A stretch of 64,000 nt of DNA from Adiantum capillus-veneris (Eukaryota; Streptophyta; Polypodiopsida; Polypodiales; Pteridaceae). The position numbers and the translations under genes are program-made. Where the stretch lies: contig CM043944.1 in the NCBI GenBank assembly GCA_014529385.2, positions 48,400,768 through 48,464,767 on the forward strand, read 5' to 3'. Under the pieces are notes generated by a model that did not search any database, had not been told where the DNA came from, and saw nothing but the letters and a program-made list of their open reading frames with translations. Shown here piece after piece: positions 46,824-57,141 of the stretch (the first letter of the stretch is position 1; each line of letters begins with the position of its first letter).

Positions 46824-49440
46824 ATGAACCTACGCTCTGGACGAGTGTTAGAGCACGAGCATATTGGTAGTGCCTCCATTTACGCGGGCACCCATTATTC
46901 CTCCACCCTAGGTTCTGGACCTTCGGCCGGGACTCAAGGTAGCGCGACCCAAGATCCTCATATCGCATCTAGTGATTCTTCCTCTGACTACGAAGTCATG
47001 GAGGGGTATCCTACACCAAACCCTGATAGTTCAAGTCAAGACATGCATGCCATGGGCCCACGGCCCGGGTCCAGCGTGTTTAGCCGCTTAAAAGAGACCC
47101 TTAGTAGAGCTACTCGCTCAGAACATGCGGTTAATGAAATAAATGAAGGGAGTGGGGAAGTAAATTCGTCATTCCTGCCTAAAATAGACCCTATGCTTCT
47201 TGAGAGTGTGCATGTGAATGTTCCATCCACTGCACCTCCTGATCCTTTAGGACTATCTCCCTTTGAGGTTTTACTACCCGAGGGTAGGAGTCTTGCTGAA
47301 GTGCAAGAGATCGAACGCTATATGCAAGCAACAAGGGAGAGGGAAATTGAGAGCCTACGAAAGCTAGAACAAAGTCGAGCCCTGAAAGCAAAGGCTCCTA
47401 TGACAACAATCATGCCAGTCGAGCAACCGAGTGCTCCCAAGGTGACAGTCACGGAGGGGCAAGCTATGGGGAGCAATAATGCTTCCACTTCAAGGGAAAC
47501 CTCCAGCACGCCAGGCCTAGATGGGATATTCCTAAACGAAAATTAGGAGTATGACCTACAAGCAGAAGCTTTAACTGATCGGTACACAGGACACACCTAT
47601 CATGTGGGTTGGTTAGATGTTCTACAATCCACATCGGGTGCTACGAGCATAGATGAGCAACAACAGAAAGTCTGTGATGTCCTCCATAGGATTGTCGAGT
47701 TAGAAAGACAGAACACAGGGATCAACAGGCCTAATGAGATTCTTGGATACGGGAAAGGCCAACCAACCAACCCTGTCACAAATGGAGACTCCCTCAGTGA
47801 GCCCCATTGATCCTCCATATGTTGTTTCGCCAAGAGCCTCAGTACAATCTGAGCCCACAAGTGGTAGCTTTACCTTTCCAGATCTAGCTCATCTTTCTCT
47901 TAATGACACTACGGCTACCATGCATATCCCAATGGTGATCATGACAAGAAGTACACCATGGAGTTCATTTGTTAACATTGCGCCGATGCCTAGTAGCACA
48001 GTGCCCCCAACTATACCTACATGTATGTATCAATCATGTGCACCTGTCGTACCTCAGCCTCATGTAGCTCCTACACCTCCAATTATTCCAAGAGCTTACA
48101 ATCCACAATGGAATTATCCAAGCTCTTATACAAGTGGAGCCATGCCATTTAATAATAACATGCCATATCAGGCACCCCCTATGCCTAGGGCCACGCCTGT
48201 AAACTTTGGACCACCGTCTGGTACACCACCATACGAAATTTGGGACCCAAGAGCCACGCGTATGCCAAGTCCAAGGCCAACTCCCATCTCATATGTGGTT
48301 CCAGGAGCACATACACCCATTATACCTGCTCAAATAGGAGATTTGGCAGCATTTGCTCAAACTATCAGTCGCTCTATTGCGGAAAACATGCGTAGTGCAC
48401 CTGATAGAGAGCCTAGGAGCAAGGCAGTTCAAGTAGCTAAGCTCACACAGAAATTCAATGGAGACGGAGATGCTAGAAAGCATATGGAAGTCTTTGAACA
48501 TGTGTGCGATTCCTTGGAAGAGCACAATGAGCTACATAAGTGTAAGGCTTTGAGTTTGACCCTAAGCGAAAAGGCTGGAGATTGGTATAGAACCTTAAGA
48601 GTAGAAGAGAAAACGATCTACTCTACTCTTAGGAGACTGTTCTTAAAAGAATACATACGAGAGGGAGTACTTTGGGGTGTAGCCTCTCAGCTCCAGAAAG
48701 CCCAACGAGAAGAAGGTGAATCCGTGAGAGACTTCATTAGTCGCCTAAAGAATTTGAATTCTCGATGCAATCCAAACGAGCAATTCAACAACAACCAATT
48801 GCTCGATAGATTCATTAGGGGACTACGACATGAAAGTATCTATAATGGCCTAGTCATTAGATGTATCACTACTTGGGAAGCAGTCACCATGAATGCAATC
48901 CAATTGGAGGATAATTTAATGATTGCAGGAGAAAGAGTGTCTGCCGAGCCGAAGTCAAGTAGCTCACAAGCATCAGGGCATGAGCCAATGAAGATAAAGC
49001 CAATCGTGAAAGAGCAAACGATATCTGAGATGACTTTGGCAGATCTCACCAAGGCCATCCAAGAAAGCCTTAGGGGTAATCGTGCTCCACAAAACACTCA
49101 TATGTATCCAAGAAGGGAGCAACAATGGTGCTCAATTTTCTTGAGCCCACATACCATGAGTGAATGCCCTACTTTCAGAGTAAAGTTTAACGGGACTTGT
49201 AACGCGTGTGGTAGGTATGGCCATCAAGCGAAGGATTGCCTAATGCTTAAACGCATCATGGAAAATAGACCGCCTATAGCTTGGGCAGACTCACCTCGAG
49301 TTCCTGCATTGATGCCTACCCCATGGAAAATAGACCGCCTATAGCTTGGGCAGACTCACCTCGAGTTCCTACATTGATGCCTACCCCACCCATGGAGCAA
49401 CAGTTGCCATTACAGCACATGGTCCCTAGAACCCAAAATG
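46824..49440 (+). pseudogene. gag of gypsy element D, upstream and middle part
   Basis: ATG 46824 begins MNLRSGRVLE. The capsid-like region at 48330-48970 has AKLTQKFNGDGDA, AGDWYRTL and FLKEYIREGVLWGVASQLQ. At the nucleocapsid the first knuckle has lost a Cys (CSIFLSPHTMSEC) and the second is intact (CNACGRYGHQAKDC, about 49197-49238). Lesions relative to A and C: a Trp codon is now TAG (47544-47546), an 11-base deletion near 47728 changes frame, and a 65-base tandem duplication (units from 49258 and 49323) ends the frame at 49344. The product would be virion capsid and nucleocapsid. Confidence 0.85.
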
Positions 49441-51770
49441 TGGTCCAAACCACACCGTTTCCACCTCCAGTGCTAGGACCGCAACCCCCTCATCCAAGAG
49501 TTACACCTATGAACCAAATAGGTTGCGAGTCATCTAGTACTTATGTAGATTGCGAAGAGGACATAGACTCTAGTATCACCTATGGAGTCGACATGCTTGA
49601 GGAGTTTCCCATGTACTATATGGAAGACCATTGGGGACAAATCAAACCGGTATATCAAGCTACTGTGCTAGCAGAAAGAGGCCAAAACATTAATAGTTTT
49701 GCCAGGAGACCACCTCTTCAGTGCTACGAATGTGGTGGACCACATCGAGTAGCTGAGTGCCCCATTAGAATACAAAAGAATGCCGCACTAATGCAAACAA
49801 GTCAAGGGAGTGCATTGGCAATGCCAATACTCATTTGTAATCATTGTGGCATAGATCATTTGATCGCACAGTGTCCTAACAATCCAAACGCACCGAAAAT
49901 CACACCATTGAACTTAATAGAGATTGTTGATGGGACACCACCAACTATAAACATAGCACCAGTGAATGCACTCACACGGTCGATGCTCCAAAAGCAAAAT
50001 TACATCCTCGAAGAGAGAGATGCTGCATCCATTGGCCGAGCGAGAAAGAAGAAAACACGAAGAAAGAAATCCCTTAATGCTTCTAGCTCAAAACCTAGTT
50101 CAAAGACTAACATAGGGACAGGAGAGGATCCCGTGTATATGAATGACCCTGAGGATGACTCAGATTCGATAGAGACCACGGAGACCAAAACTGTTACTAC
50201 AAAGGAAAAAGCCAGTGAGGAGGATCACGAGAAGGAATTACGACGAACACCAAAAGAGTATTCAAAGTTAAACCACCCAGTTGCGAACCCCCAAGATAAG
50301 CCACGAGAGGCAAAAAATGAGGATTGCAAGAGAAAAATTGGAACCTATCCAAACCCAACATTGGAAATTGAACAAGTCCAACAACTGAGGGGTTTGGTGG
50401 AAGAAATTCAACGAACATTAGAACCTGAACCCAAACATATCCAGATGTCGGACACAGTGTTTCCCACACAAGTTCAACCTCACAAGAACTACAGGCCGTT
50501 AGCTATACCCAGTATCATTCGGGAAGAGAGTGAGGGTAGGACATCTGAAAGTGGACACACACCTTTCCTACTAGAGAGAATGTTTGGTGAGGGAATGCCC
50601 GACCCCCTTGAGGAAGTGGAGATTCCATCTTCACCATTCTCTTGTCAGGGTCCTACGTCCCACAAGATGCCATTAAATGTTGCCAAATTGATGGATTTCA
50701 TGTCTTCAGAAGTTAGAACCACCATCATGTCCAAACTATATAAAGACCCCGAGCTAGTCTCAGCTCTTCGAGCCTTCCTCAATGGAGAATTACAGGCCGG
50801 ATTACCACAGTTTGCACATATGAACAAACCTGACTCGGTAATGAATGATGAGAAACATTTAGCACCACCATCTGACCTAGCGGGACATGAATCTGTAATT
50901 GAAGTACCCGTTAACAAGTTGGGGCAATACTTTGAAGGTGATGAATCTAATGCTACTCTACCAATCACTACTAAAGGATTAACTGTAAAGGGGGTCCTTG
51001 ATGGTGGTGCGGGAGTCAGCATGGTGACAAAGAGTTGTTGGGAGTCTATGGGGCGACCTCACCTTGAAGCCACAAGCGTAGTGGTAAAAATGGCTAATGG
51101 ATCTATTGTTACGCCTATTGGAATGCTTAAGGATCTCAGGATCAAGGTCTTGGGACACAAGGTAAGGCAGACTTTCATTGTTATGGATTTTTCCAAGCAT
51201 CCTGTGTCATTTGAGATGATCTTAGGGCGTCCATTCATGAGGGAAGAAAAAATGGTGCATGACTGGTCCAAAAACCACGTCTACTTACAGTTCCAAGACT
51301 CTGTCATTCGAGTTGATATTTTAAGTGGTCAAACGCATCCTCTAGTAAATAAATTCATCATTGATAATCGATCAGACACAACAATTCACTCAGCTCCATT
51401 ACAGTATTGTTACATGTGTAACGAAGACACGGATATTGGGGAGAACTCTCCTTATATGGATATCCTACCCGGAATGGCTGAGTCAGACAATGTCGATTGG
51501 GTACACCTAGCGGCAACTATAGATACATGGGGAGCTAGAGGAACAACCTTGGTAACACCAGATGGGGAAGAGATACCACACATTGCACCAGTAAACATGT
51601 TAGGTGTAGCGCATGTAACATCCGATGATAAGAAAGAGGCACACCTACCTGAGAGTGAAACCGATGATTCCTCAAAGGCTTCAGGCCAATACACATCAGA
51701 AACGGAATCTCAGGGAGAAATGGATTCAGAACCTGAGGAAACATCGAGTGAGCCAAGTATGCAAAACTAA
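49441..51770 (+). CDS. Element D gag C-terminus and first retropepsin-like protease (DGGA)
   Basis: An open frame that starts upstream, at 49281 within the duplicated segment, and runs to TAA 51770. It has knuckles CYECGGPHRVAEC and CNHCGIDHLIAQC, then a Lys/Glu/Ser-rich linker. The protease fold begins with GQYFEGDESNATLPITTKG; the active-site segment VLDGGAGVSMV has its Asp codon at 51000-51002; the closing motif is MILGRPFMREEKMVHDW. Retropepsins normally have D-[TS]-G-A. Plant gypsy groups tolerate variation at the second residue, so activity is uncertain but not excluded. The tail beyond 51540 is acidic and Ser-rich. The next pol frame is shifted by one base, with the change near 51630-51770. 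Confidence 0.8.
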
Positions 51771-51927
51771 ACACTCAAGGTCTAGTACGACCATCTATGG
51801 TAATTTATATGAGAGTGAAGAAGATACAAGCGAAGACCTATCAAGCGAGTCGAGTTCAAACATTTACCAAAATCAAAACCTTAACAAGAAACAAAGGTCA
51901 TATAAGAGACGATGATATCAAGCAAAT

Positions 51928-54900
51928 GTGAGAGCTAGGATAAACAAGGAAAGATCTACTGCAGAATGGCTTAGCTATCTAGGGGCATGTGATGCTCATC
52001 GAAAGCTAGTAGACAATTGGGGTGAACATCTCCAGAGTGTCATGTGGTGCAGCCCGCGACCCATTGACCTCGCTCAATTGGAGGTTACAGAGCCGAAATT
52101 GAGTCGAACTATAAGAAGACGTCAAAACCGAAAGTTAGCACAACAACAAAAGGAGGCAGAACTAAAAGAAAGGTCTTCGTCAGGACAAGAGCCTGCTGAC
52201 TTACATACGGCTCCTGAACATTTTAAATCTTATACCACGGGGGAGCGAAAGGTTGTGTATGCCAAAGTCCAACGAATACCTACCAATGGAAGCAGTGGAG
52301 TCTATGATGGTCCAGCGGTAGTTAAAGAGATAGAATTAGCAGAACCAGGTGAGGAGTCTAAACCAGTCTTTATTGCTCAAGACCTTACCGAAACTGAAGA
52401 GGCTGTACTTAAGGAGCTCCTCAAGGAATACAAGGATATCTTTGCTTGGACATATCATGACATGAAGGGCGTTCCACCTTCTGTGGTACAACATACAATT
52501 CCCATGATCAACACTGCTAAACCCGTCCAGCAACGACCCTATCCAATGAATCCTAAGTACACCAAAATTGTACAAGAGGAGATTGAAAAACTTATCCAAT
52601 GTGGATTCATATACCCTATTGAGCACTCAGAATGGGTTTCTCCAATAGTCATTGTGCCAAAAAAGAATGGGAAACTAAGAGTGTGCGTGGACCTCAAGAA
52701 AGTTAATGCAGCCACTAGGAGAGATCATTATCCCTTGCCATATTCAGAACATGTGCTTGAAAGAGTTGCGGGCAAGGAAGCTTATAGCTTTTTAGATGGG
52801 TACTCTGGTTACAATCAAATCACAATTGCATTAGAGGACCAAGCTAAAACTGCTTTTATCACAGAGTTTCGAGTGTTTGCATTTCGTGTTATGGCTTTTG
52901 GCTTAACGAATGCCCCTGCTACATTCCAACGATTAATAAACACTGCGTTTAAAGACTTTTTAAGGGAGTTTTGTGAAGCTTTCCTAGACGACCTTTGTGT
53001 TTATTCTTCTTGGGAGAAGCATTTGTTATATCTACGAAAAATATTTGAAAGGTGTAGATTTTATCGCATCTCATTGAACCCTTTCAAATGCCAATTTTGG
53101 GTTAAGCATGGAGTCATTCTAGGGCATATAGTGTCCAAGAACGGGATATCCACAGATGAGAGTAAGATTAAAGCCATTGCCGATTTGCCACCACCTACGA
53201 ACTATAAAGGAGTTCAAAGATTTATGGGCCATGTTGGTTATTATCGAAGATTTATTTTAAACTTTGCCGAGATAGCGCGTCCATTGTACAAGCTTCTTAT
53301 CGAGTTTCACTGGACGGAAGAATGTCATCAATCTTATGAGTTATTAAAGAAGGCCCTAACAAGTGCTCCAATCCTGCGAACACCTGATTGGAATGTACCT
53401 TTTCATGTGCATATTGATGCATCAAATTTTGCTATTGGGTGTGTTCTAACTCAACCAGGAGAACATAAATTGGACTACCCTATTAGCTTTGCAAGTCGCC
53501 AATTAAATGATGCCGAGATGAACTACACTACTACAGAGCGCGAAGGTCTAGCTATGATTTACGCAGTAAAGAAATTTCGCTATTACCTTCTTGCTACCAA
53601 GTTTGTGTTTTATGTTGATCATCAAGCATTGCTATATTTGGTAAACAAGCCGTGTTCCACAGGTCGAATTACACGATGGTTGTTAATTCTTCTTGAGTTT
53701 GACTTCACCGTTGTTGTGAGGCCTGGGAGGAAACATGTCATGGCGGATCATTTATCTCGTATCCCTAATGGCGAAGCTCCTACGGGGGTTGATGATGAAT
53801 TGCCTGATACTCCTTTGTTCATTGTTGAGACAATGCCTGAATGGAGTGAAAAGATTGTTAACTTCTTAGTTAATGGTTTTCCACCCAAAGAACTGCGAAA
53901 AGATATAGCTCGAAAATTAATCAAGGAATGCGAACCCTATTGCTTACTGGCTGGAACTCTCTATAAGAGAGGAAAAGATGATGTTCTTAGACGCTGTGCC
54001 CGCGAGGATGAGTATTTATATATTCTACAAGAGGCACACATGGGCGTAGCTGGTGGTCACTTTTCAGGAAAGTTGACTGCCCGAAAGATCTTACAGTCAG
54101 GCTATTGGTGGCCCACTCTGTTTAAGGATGCATCACTTTTTGCAAAGGGATGTGATGAATGCCAACGCTTCAACAAGCCACAAAGAAGGGATAGGATGCC
54201 TCTACATCCCATCAAGGTAACCCAACCATTTGAAAAGTGGGGCTTAGACTTTGTAGGACCGATTAGTCCAGCTGCACGTAACACGCAATCACGATATATC
54301 ATTGTCGCTACCGACTATGTAACCAAATGGGCTGAAGCAAAAGCAACACGAAAGGCGGATGCAAAAACAACAGCTAAGTTCCTCTTTGAGAACATTATCA
54401 CACGTTTTGGATACCCCTTTGAACTTGTGAGTGACAATGGAACTCATTTTATAAATGAAGTAATAAAAGAACTCACATCAAACTTCATGATATCTCACCA
54501 CAAGTCTACACCCTATTATCCCCAAGCAAATGGCCAAGCTGAGAGTACCAACAAAACTCTCATCTCCATTTTGACAAAGACAGTCGAGGCTCATCGCACT
54601 GATTGGGACCTAAAGCTTACATCAGCTTTATGGGCTTATCGTACTGCGTATAAAGTTGTTATTAATTGCACACCGTTTAAGATGGTGTATGGCCAAGAAG
54701 CAGTTATGCCATGGGAGTTTGTCATTCCTAGTCTTCGAGTAGCTTCTCAAGAAGGTTGGGATGGTAACCCCTTAGTGGAGCGATTATATATCCTGGAAAG
54801 GCTAGATGAAGAAAGGTAATTAGCTGTGCGAAATGCTCTAGTGGAGAAGGATAGGAAAAAGAAGTGGTTTGATAGCCATTTAAAGGATAAAGACATCAAG

Positions 54901-55149
54901 GTTGGTGATAAAGTTCTTATGTACGGGGTACGTAATGAAAAGAAGAAATTGAAATACGCTGGTAAGGGACCATATCGAGTGTGTGAAATTACTTCGCAAG
55001 GTACCATTCGTGTGGAGACTCTAGATGGAGTTGAAACCATTGGATTCCTTAATGGGAGTAAATTCAAAAGATATTATGATCCTCTAAGCCAGGAAGAGTT
55101 GCAAGCCATCCATCAAAAGAAGGCTGCCAAGGAACAAGCAGAGCTTTAA
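51928..55149 (+). CDS. Element D pol: reverse transcriptase, RNase H, integrase
   Basis: One frame of 963 residues to TAA 54817-54819, then the same frame to TAA 55147-55149. RT: PMNPKYTKIVQEEI, GKLRVCVDL, FLDGYSGYNQI, MAFGLTNAPATFQ and the catalytic FLDD at 52981-52992 (usually YLDD or YVDD). RNase H: HIDASN (about 53409-53426), TEREGLA, VDHQALL and DHLSR. Integrase: HHCC zinc site (HMGVAGGH...CDECQ), DDE core with Asp in WGLDFVGP, Asp in VSDNGTHF and Glu at 54541-54543 (ANGQAEST), and GPY/F domain KGPYRVCEI near 54970. All catalytic residues are present, so the only visible damage is the stop between core and GPY domain. Only one RNase H is present; I saw no extra archaeal-type RNase H as in Tat elements. 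Confidence 0.9.
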
Positions 55150-56472
55150 AAAATCCAAGCAAGAGTTGAGGCTCGAGAACGACAACAACATCTTAGACAC
55201 CAACGAGAGGCTAATCTGGGAATCACGCAAGCATTTTTCGAGGACACAGATGACGACTCATTAGAATCTCAGCCACCCCTACGATACCCAATTGAGCTAA
55301 ATAGCCCCTATGGGAAAGTACTATACAATGCCTTATTAGATACGGGAGCTAAACACAATTTGTTATCCTATGGAGTTTGGTGTCAATTAGGGAAACCGAC
55401 CCTATCCCCGAGTACGATGCAAGTCAAGGGCATTAATAAAAAGAAAACTGCTATTCTTGGAGTCCTTCAGACCCCTGTTGTCTATGACAATGGAAGCATA
55501 GTGCAGAGGTTTCTAGTCATGCCCGCAGGAGCTATGGAAGGCAACGTAAACCTGGGACGCACGTGGATGTTGGCAACCAAATGCACTATTGATTGGGATA
55601 CTGGTAGTGTCACGACGCGACCACCGACTCTTACCCCTATCATTCAAGCAAAGTCACCTACGTTGCAAACTCTAGCAAAGTTGAAGGATAGCCAACATTC
55701 ACAAGCCAAGGTGGTTAACTCGTCTTTGCCGGCTACCCATGAATCTAGCACTTCAACACTTGTAGTTGCAGCAAGCAGTAATATTGCAAGTACTCAACCT
55801 GCACGACCTAAGAGTACATATCAATGGGTCCCCAAGGCCTTACTTCCAACTACCTCAACCCTCCCATCCATTCCAAGAAAAAATTTCCCGGGAAAACCAA
55901 GAGCGTGCCCTAGGAGAGTCAAGACCAAATCACGATGGATTCCAAAACAACTATTAGAAGCCCAAGGCTACTATGATGGAAATGAGCAAATTTGGGTACC
56001 TAAACGTAAAATGTGTCCTTCCCTATCGACAACAAACCCATATGAGTCAAACAGTGTAACGCTAAAGCCAATGGCAGACCGTGGGAAGGGAAAGATCACA
56101 AAATGCTACACACCTAGTCCAGAGCTAGTTTGGGCTCCAAGGAAAAACCAATTTATTCCACCAAGCTCAGGAAGGGGGGAGTTCCATGAAGCTTCTAGCT
56201 CCTCATGTAATACATCCATAGAGGTAAAAGCTTCTACACAGCCTCCATCTATAGTAGTGGACCTCCATGAAGCTACAAAAGAATCCACACCTCCCAGTGT
56301 TCAAGAATCACCTGATGAACCACTTCAAGTTCGATCCTGGGAGAGTACCTTACCACCCTTGCAACTTGACGAGGTACCTAGGGTAATAGAAAACTACTGG
56401 CAAAAATCCTCACCTATTACCAACTGGAACAATTGGTTTCAAAGGGTGACGACATCATTTCAAACAGTATGA
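55150..56472 (+). CDS. Element D post-integrase region: second retropepsin-like domain and W-x-P-K repeat domain
   Basis: It follows the TAA at 55147 in the same frame, open to the TGA at 56470-56472. A basic coiled stretch (ARVEARERQQHLRHQ) leads to PIELNSPYGKVLYNALLDTGAKHNLLSY, with DTGA at 55339-55350. A beta-rich stretch (TAILGVLQTPVVYDNGS, VQRFLVMPAG) and a closing NLGRTWMLA follow. This order, D-T-G-A then a hydrophobic-Gly-[RS] motif about 80 residues later, is a retropepsin signature. Next come four W-x-P-[KR] motifs (QWVPK, RWIPK, IWVPK, VWAPR; about 55821-56145), a PPSSGRGE linker and a Trp-rich tail (NWNNWFQRV). In known gypsy elements the protease lies before RT, so this location is unusual. 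Function is inferred from motif only. Confidence 0.78.
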   Translation, partial: KIQARVEARERQQHLRHQREANLGITQAFFEDTDDDSLESQPPLRYPIELNSPYGKVLYNALLDTGAKHNLLSYGVWCQLGKPTLSPSTMQVKGINKKKTAILGVLQTPVVYDNGSIVQRFLVMPAGAMEGNVNLGRTWMLATKCTIDWDTGSVTTRPPTLTPIIQAKSPTLQTLAKLKDSQHSQAKVVNSSLPATHESSTSTLVVAASSNIASTQPARPKSTYQWVPKALLPTTSTLPSIPRKNFPGKPRACPRRVKTKSRWIPKQLLEAQGYYDGNEQIWVPKRKMCPSLSTTNPYESNSVTLKPMADRGKGKITKCYTPSPELVWAPRKNQFIPPSSGRGEFHEASSSSCNTSIEVKASTQPPSIVVDLHEATKESTPPSVQESPDEPLQVRSWESTLPPLQLDEVPRVIENYWQKSSPITNWNNWFQRVTTSFQTV

Positions 56473-56480
56473 TCTACCCA

Positions 56481-56491
56481 AGGAAGGGGGG
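56481..56491 (+). promoter_or_regulatory. Internal polypurine tract of element D
   Basis: 'aggaagggggg' lies 8 bases after the polyprotein stop and repeats the terminal PPT at 58500-58510. The following 'agtgttt' even resembles the LTR start. It is conserved at the same position in A and C. Confidence 0.55.
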
Positions 56492-56570
56492 AGTGTTTGT
56501 GGACATCCATCATTCACTTGCTTCCCTCTCAACCTTTCTCCCTGACCTCTTAATCTCTAATCTTAGGGAA

Positions 56571-56583
56571 TGTATATATAAAG
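56571..56583 (+). promoter_or_regulatory. TATA-like box upstream of the small 3' ORF
   Basis: 'gtatatataaagc' lies about 140 bases before ATG 56719. It is not in an LTR, so an internal promoter for the accessory ORF is possible. An acceptor-like 'ttgcgtgtacag' at 56705-56716, immediately before the ATG, offers splicing as an alternative. Confidence 0.4.
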
Positions 56584-56718
56584 CCTTATACTCACAAAAA
56601 CAAGATAAAAAAGTAAAAGAGCAAGAGCCATAACACAAATCATAAAAACAAATTATGCACAAGAACACGACCCTTGTAATATTTGCACTCTAACCATCAT
56701 CTATTTGCGTGTACAGAT

Positions 56719-57141
56719 ATGGCTAGTACGCTAGAGTCATCCACTCCTGCCTTGGGTGAGAGGTACCCTCGTTACTTTTCACAAATATTTCACATGGTCT
56801 TTCCAGTGCTTGCATGTGAATGGGATTTGATAGGTACGCTAGTATGTGAGAGGAATTTTGAGGAGTTAGAATGGCTGATACGTCTCTTGACCACGTCTGA
56901 TCCATACTTAGTAGACAACGTTTCTCCCATTGCACAAGCCTACCCTTTTGACCAAGATGACTATAGGCGTCTAGTGACCTTCTTAGTAAACATGGGCACC
57001 TATGATGAAGAAGAAAATTTACACGACTACACGGATGGCACATATGGTCTCATGGATGATGACTTTGTTTATCTCGATGACGAAGATAGGGGTTTAGCCT
57101 TAGGGTTTCCCCCCAACCTCTACAATATCCTATTCCCTTGA
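56719..57141 (+). CDS. Small accessory ORF of element D (140 residues, unknown function)
   Basis: An intact frame from ATG 56719 to TGA 57141, encoding MASTLESSTPALGERYPRYF... with an acidic C-terminal half (DEEENLHDY, DDDFVYLDDEDRG) and an end FPPNLYNILFP. No signal peptide, membrane span, zinc or catalytic motif is evident, so it does not look like an envelope protein. It sits where plant gypsy elements sometimes carry an extra 3' ORF. The frame is open although gag and pol around it carry lesions. It is absent from A and C, which have unrelated short sequence at this point. I do not recognise the family. Confidence 0.6.
   Translation: MASTLESSTPALGERYPRYFSQIFHMVFPVLACEWDLIGTLVCERNFEELEWLIRLLTTSDPYLVDNVSPIAQAYPFDQDDYRRLVTFLVNMGTYDEEENLHDYTDGTYGLMDDDFVYLDDEDRGLALGFPPNLYNILFP

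Noticed and set aside
56719-57141. Envelope-like gene
   Set aside because: The position fits, but there is no signal peptide, membrane span or Cys pattern, and the protein is small and acidic.
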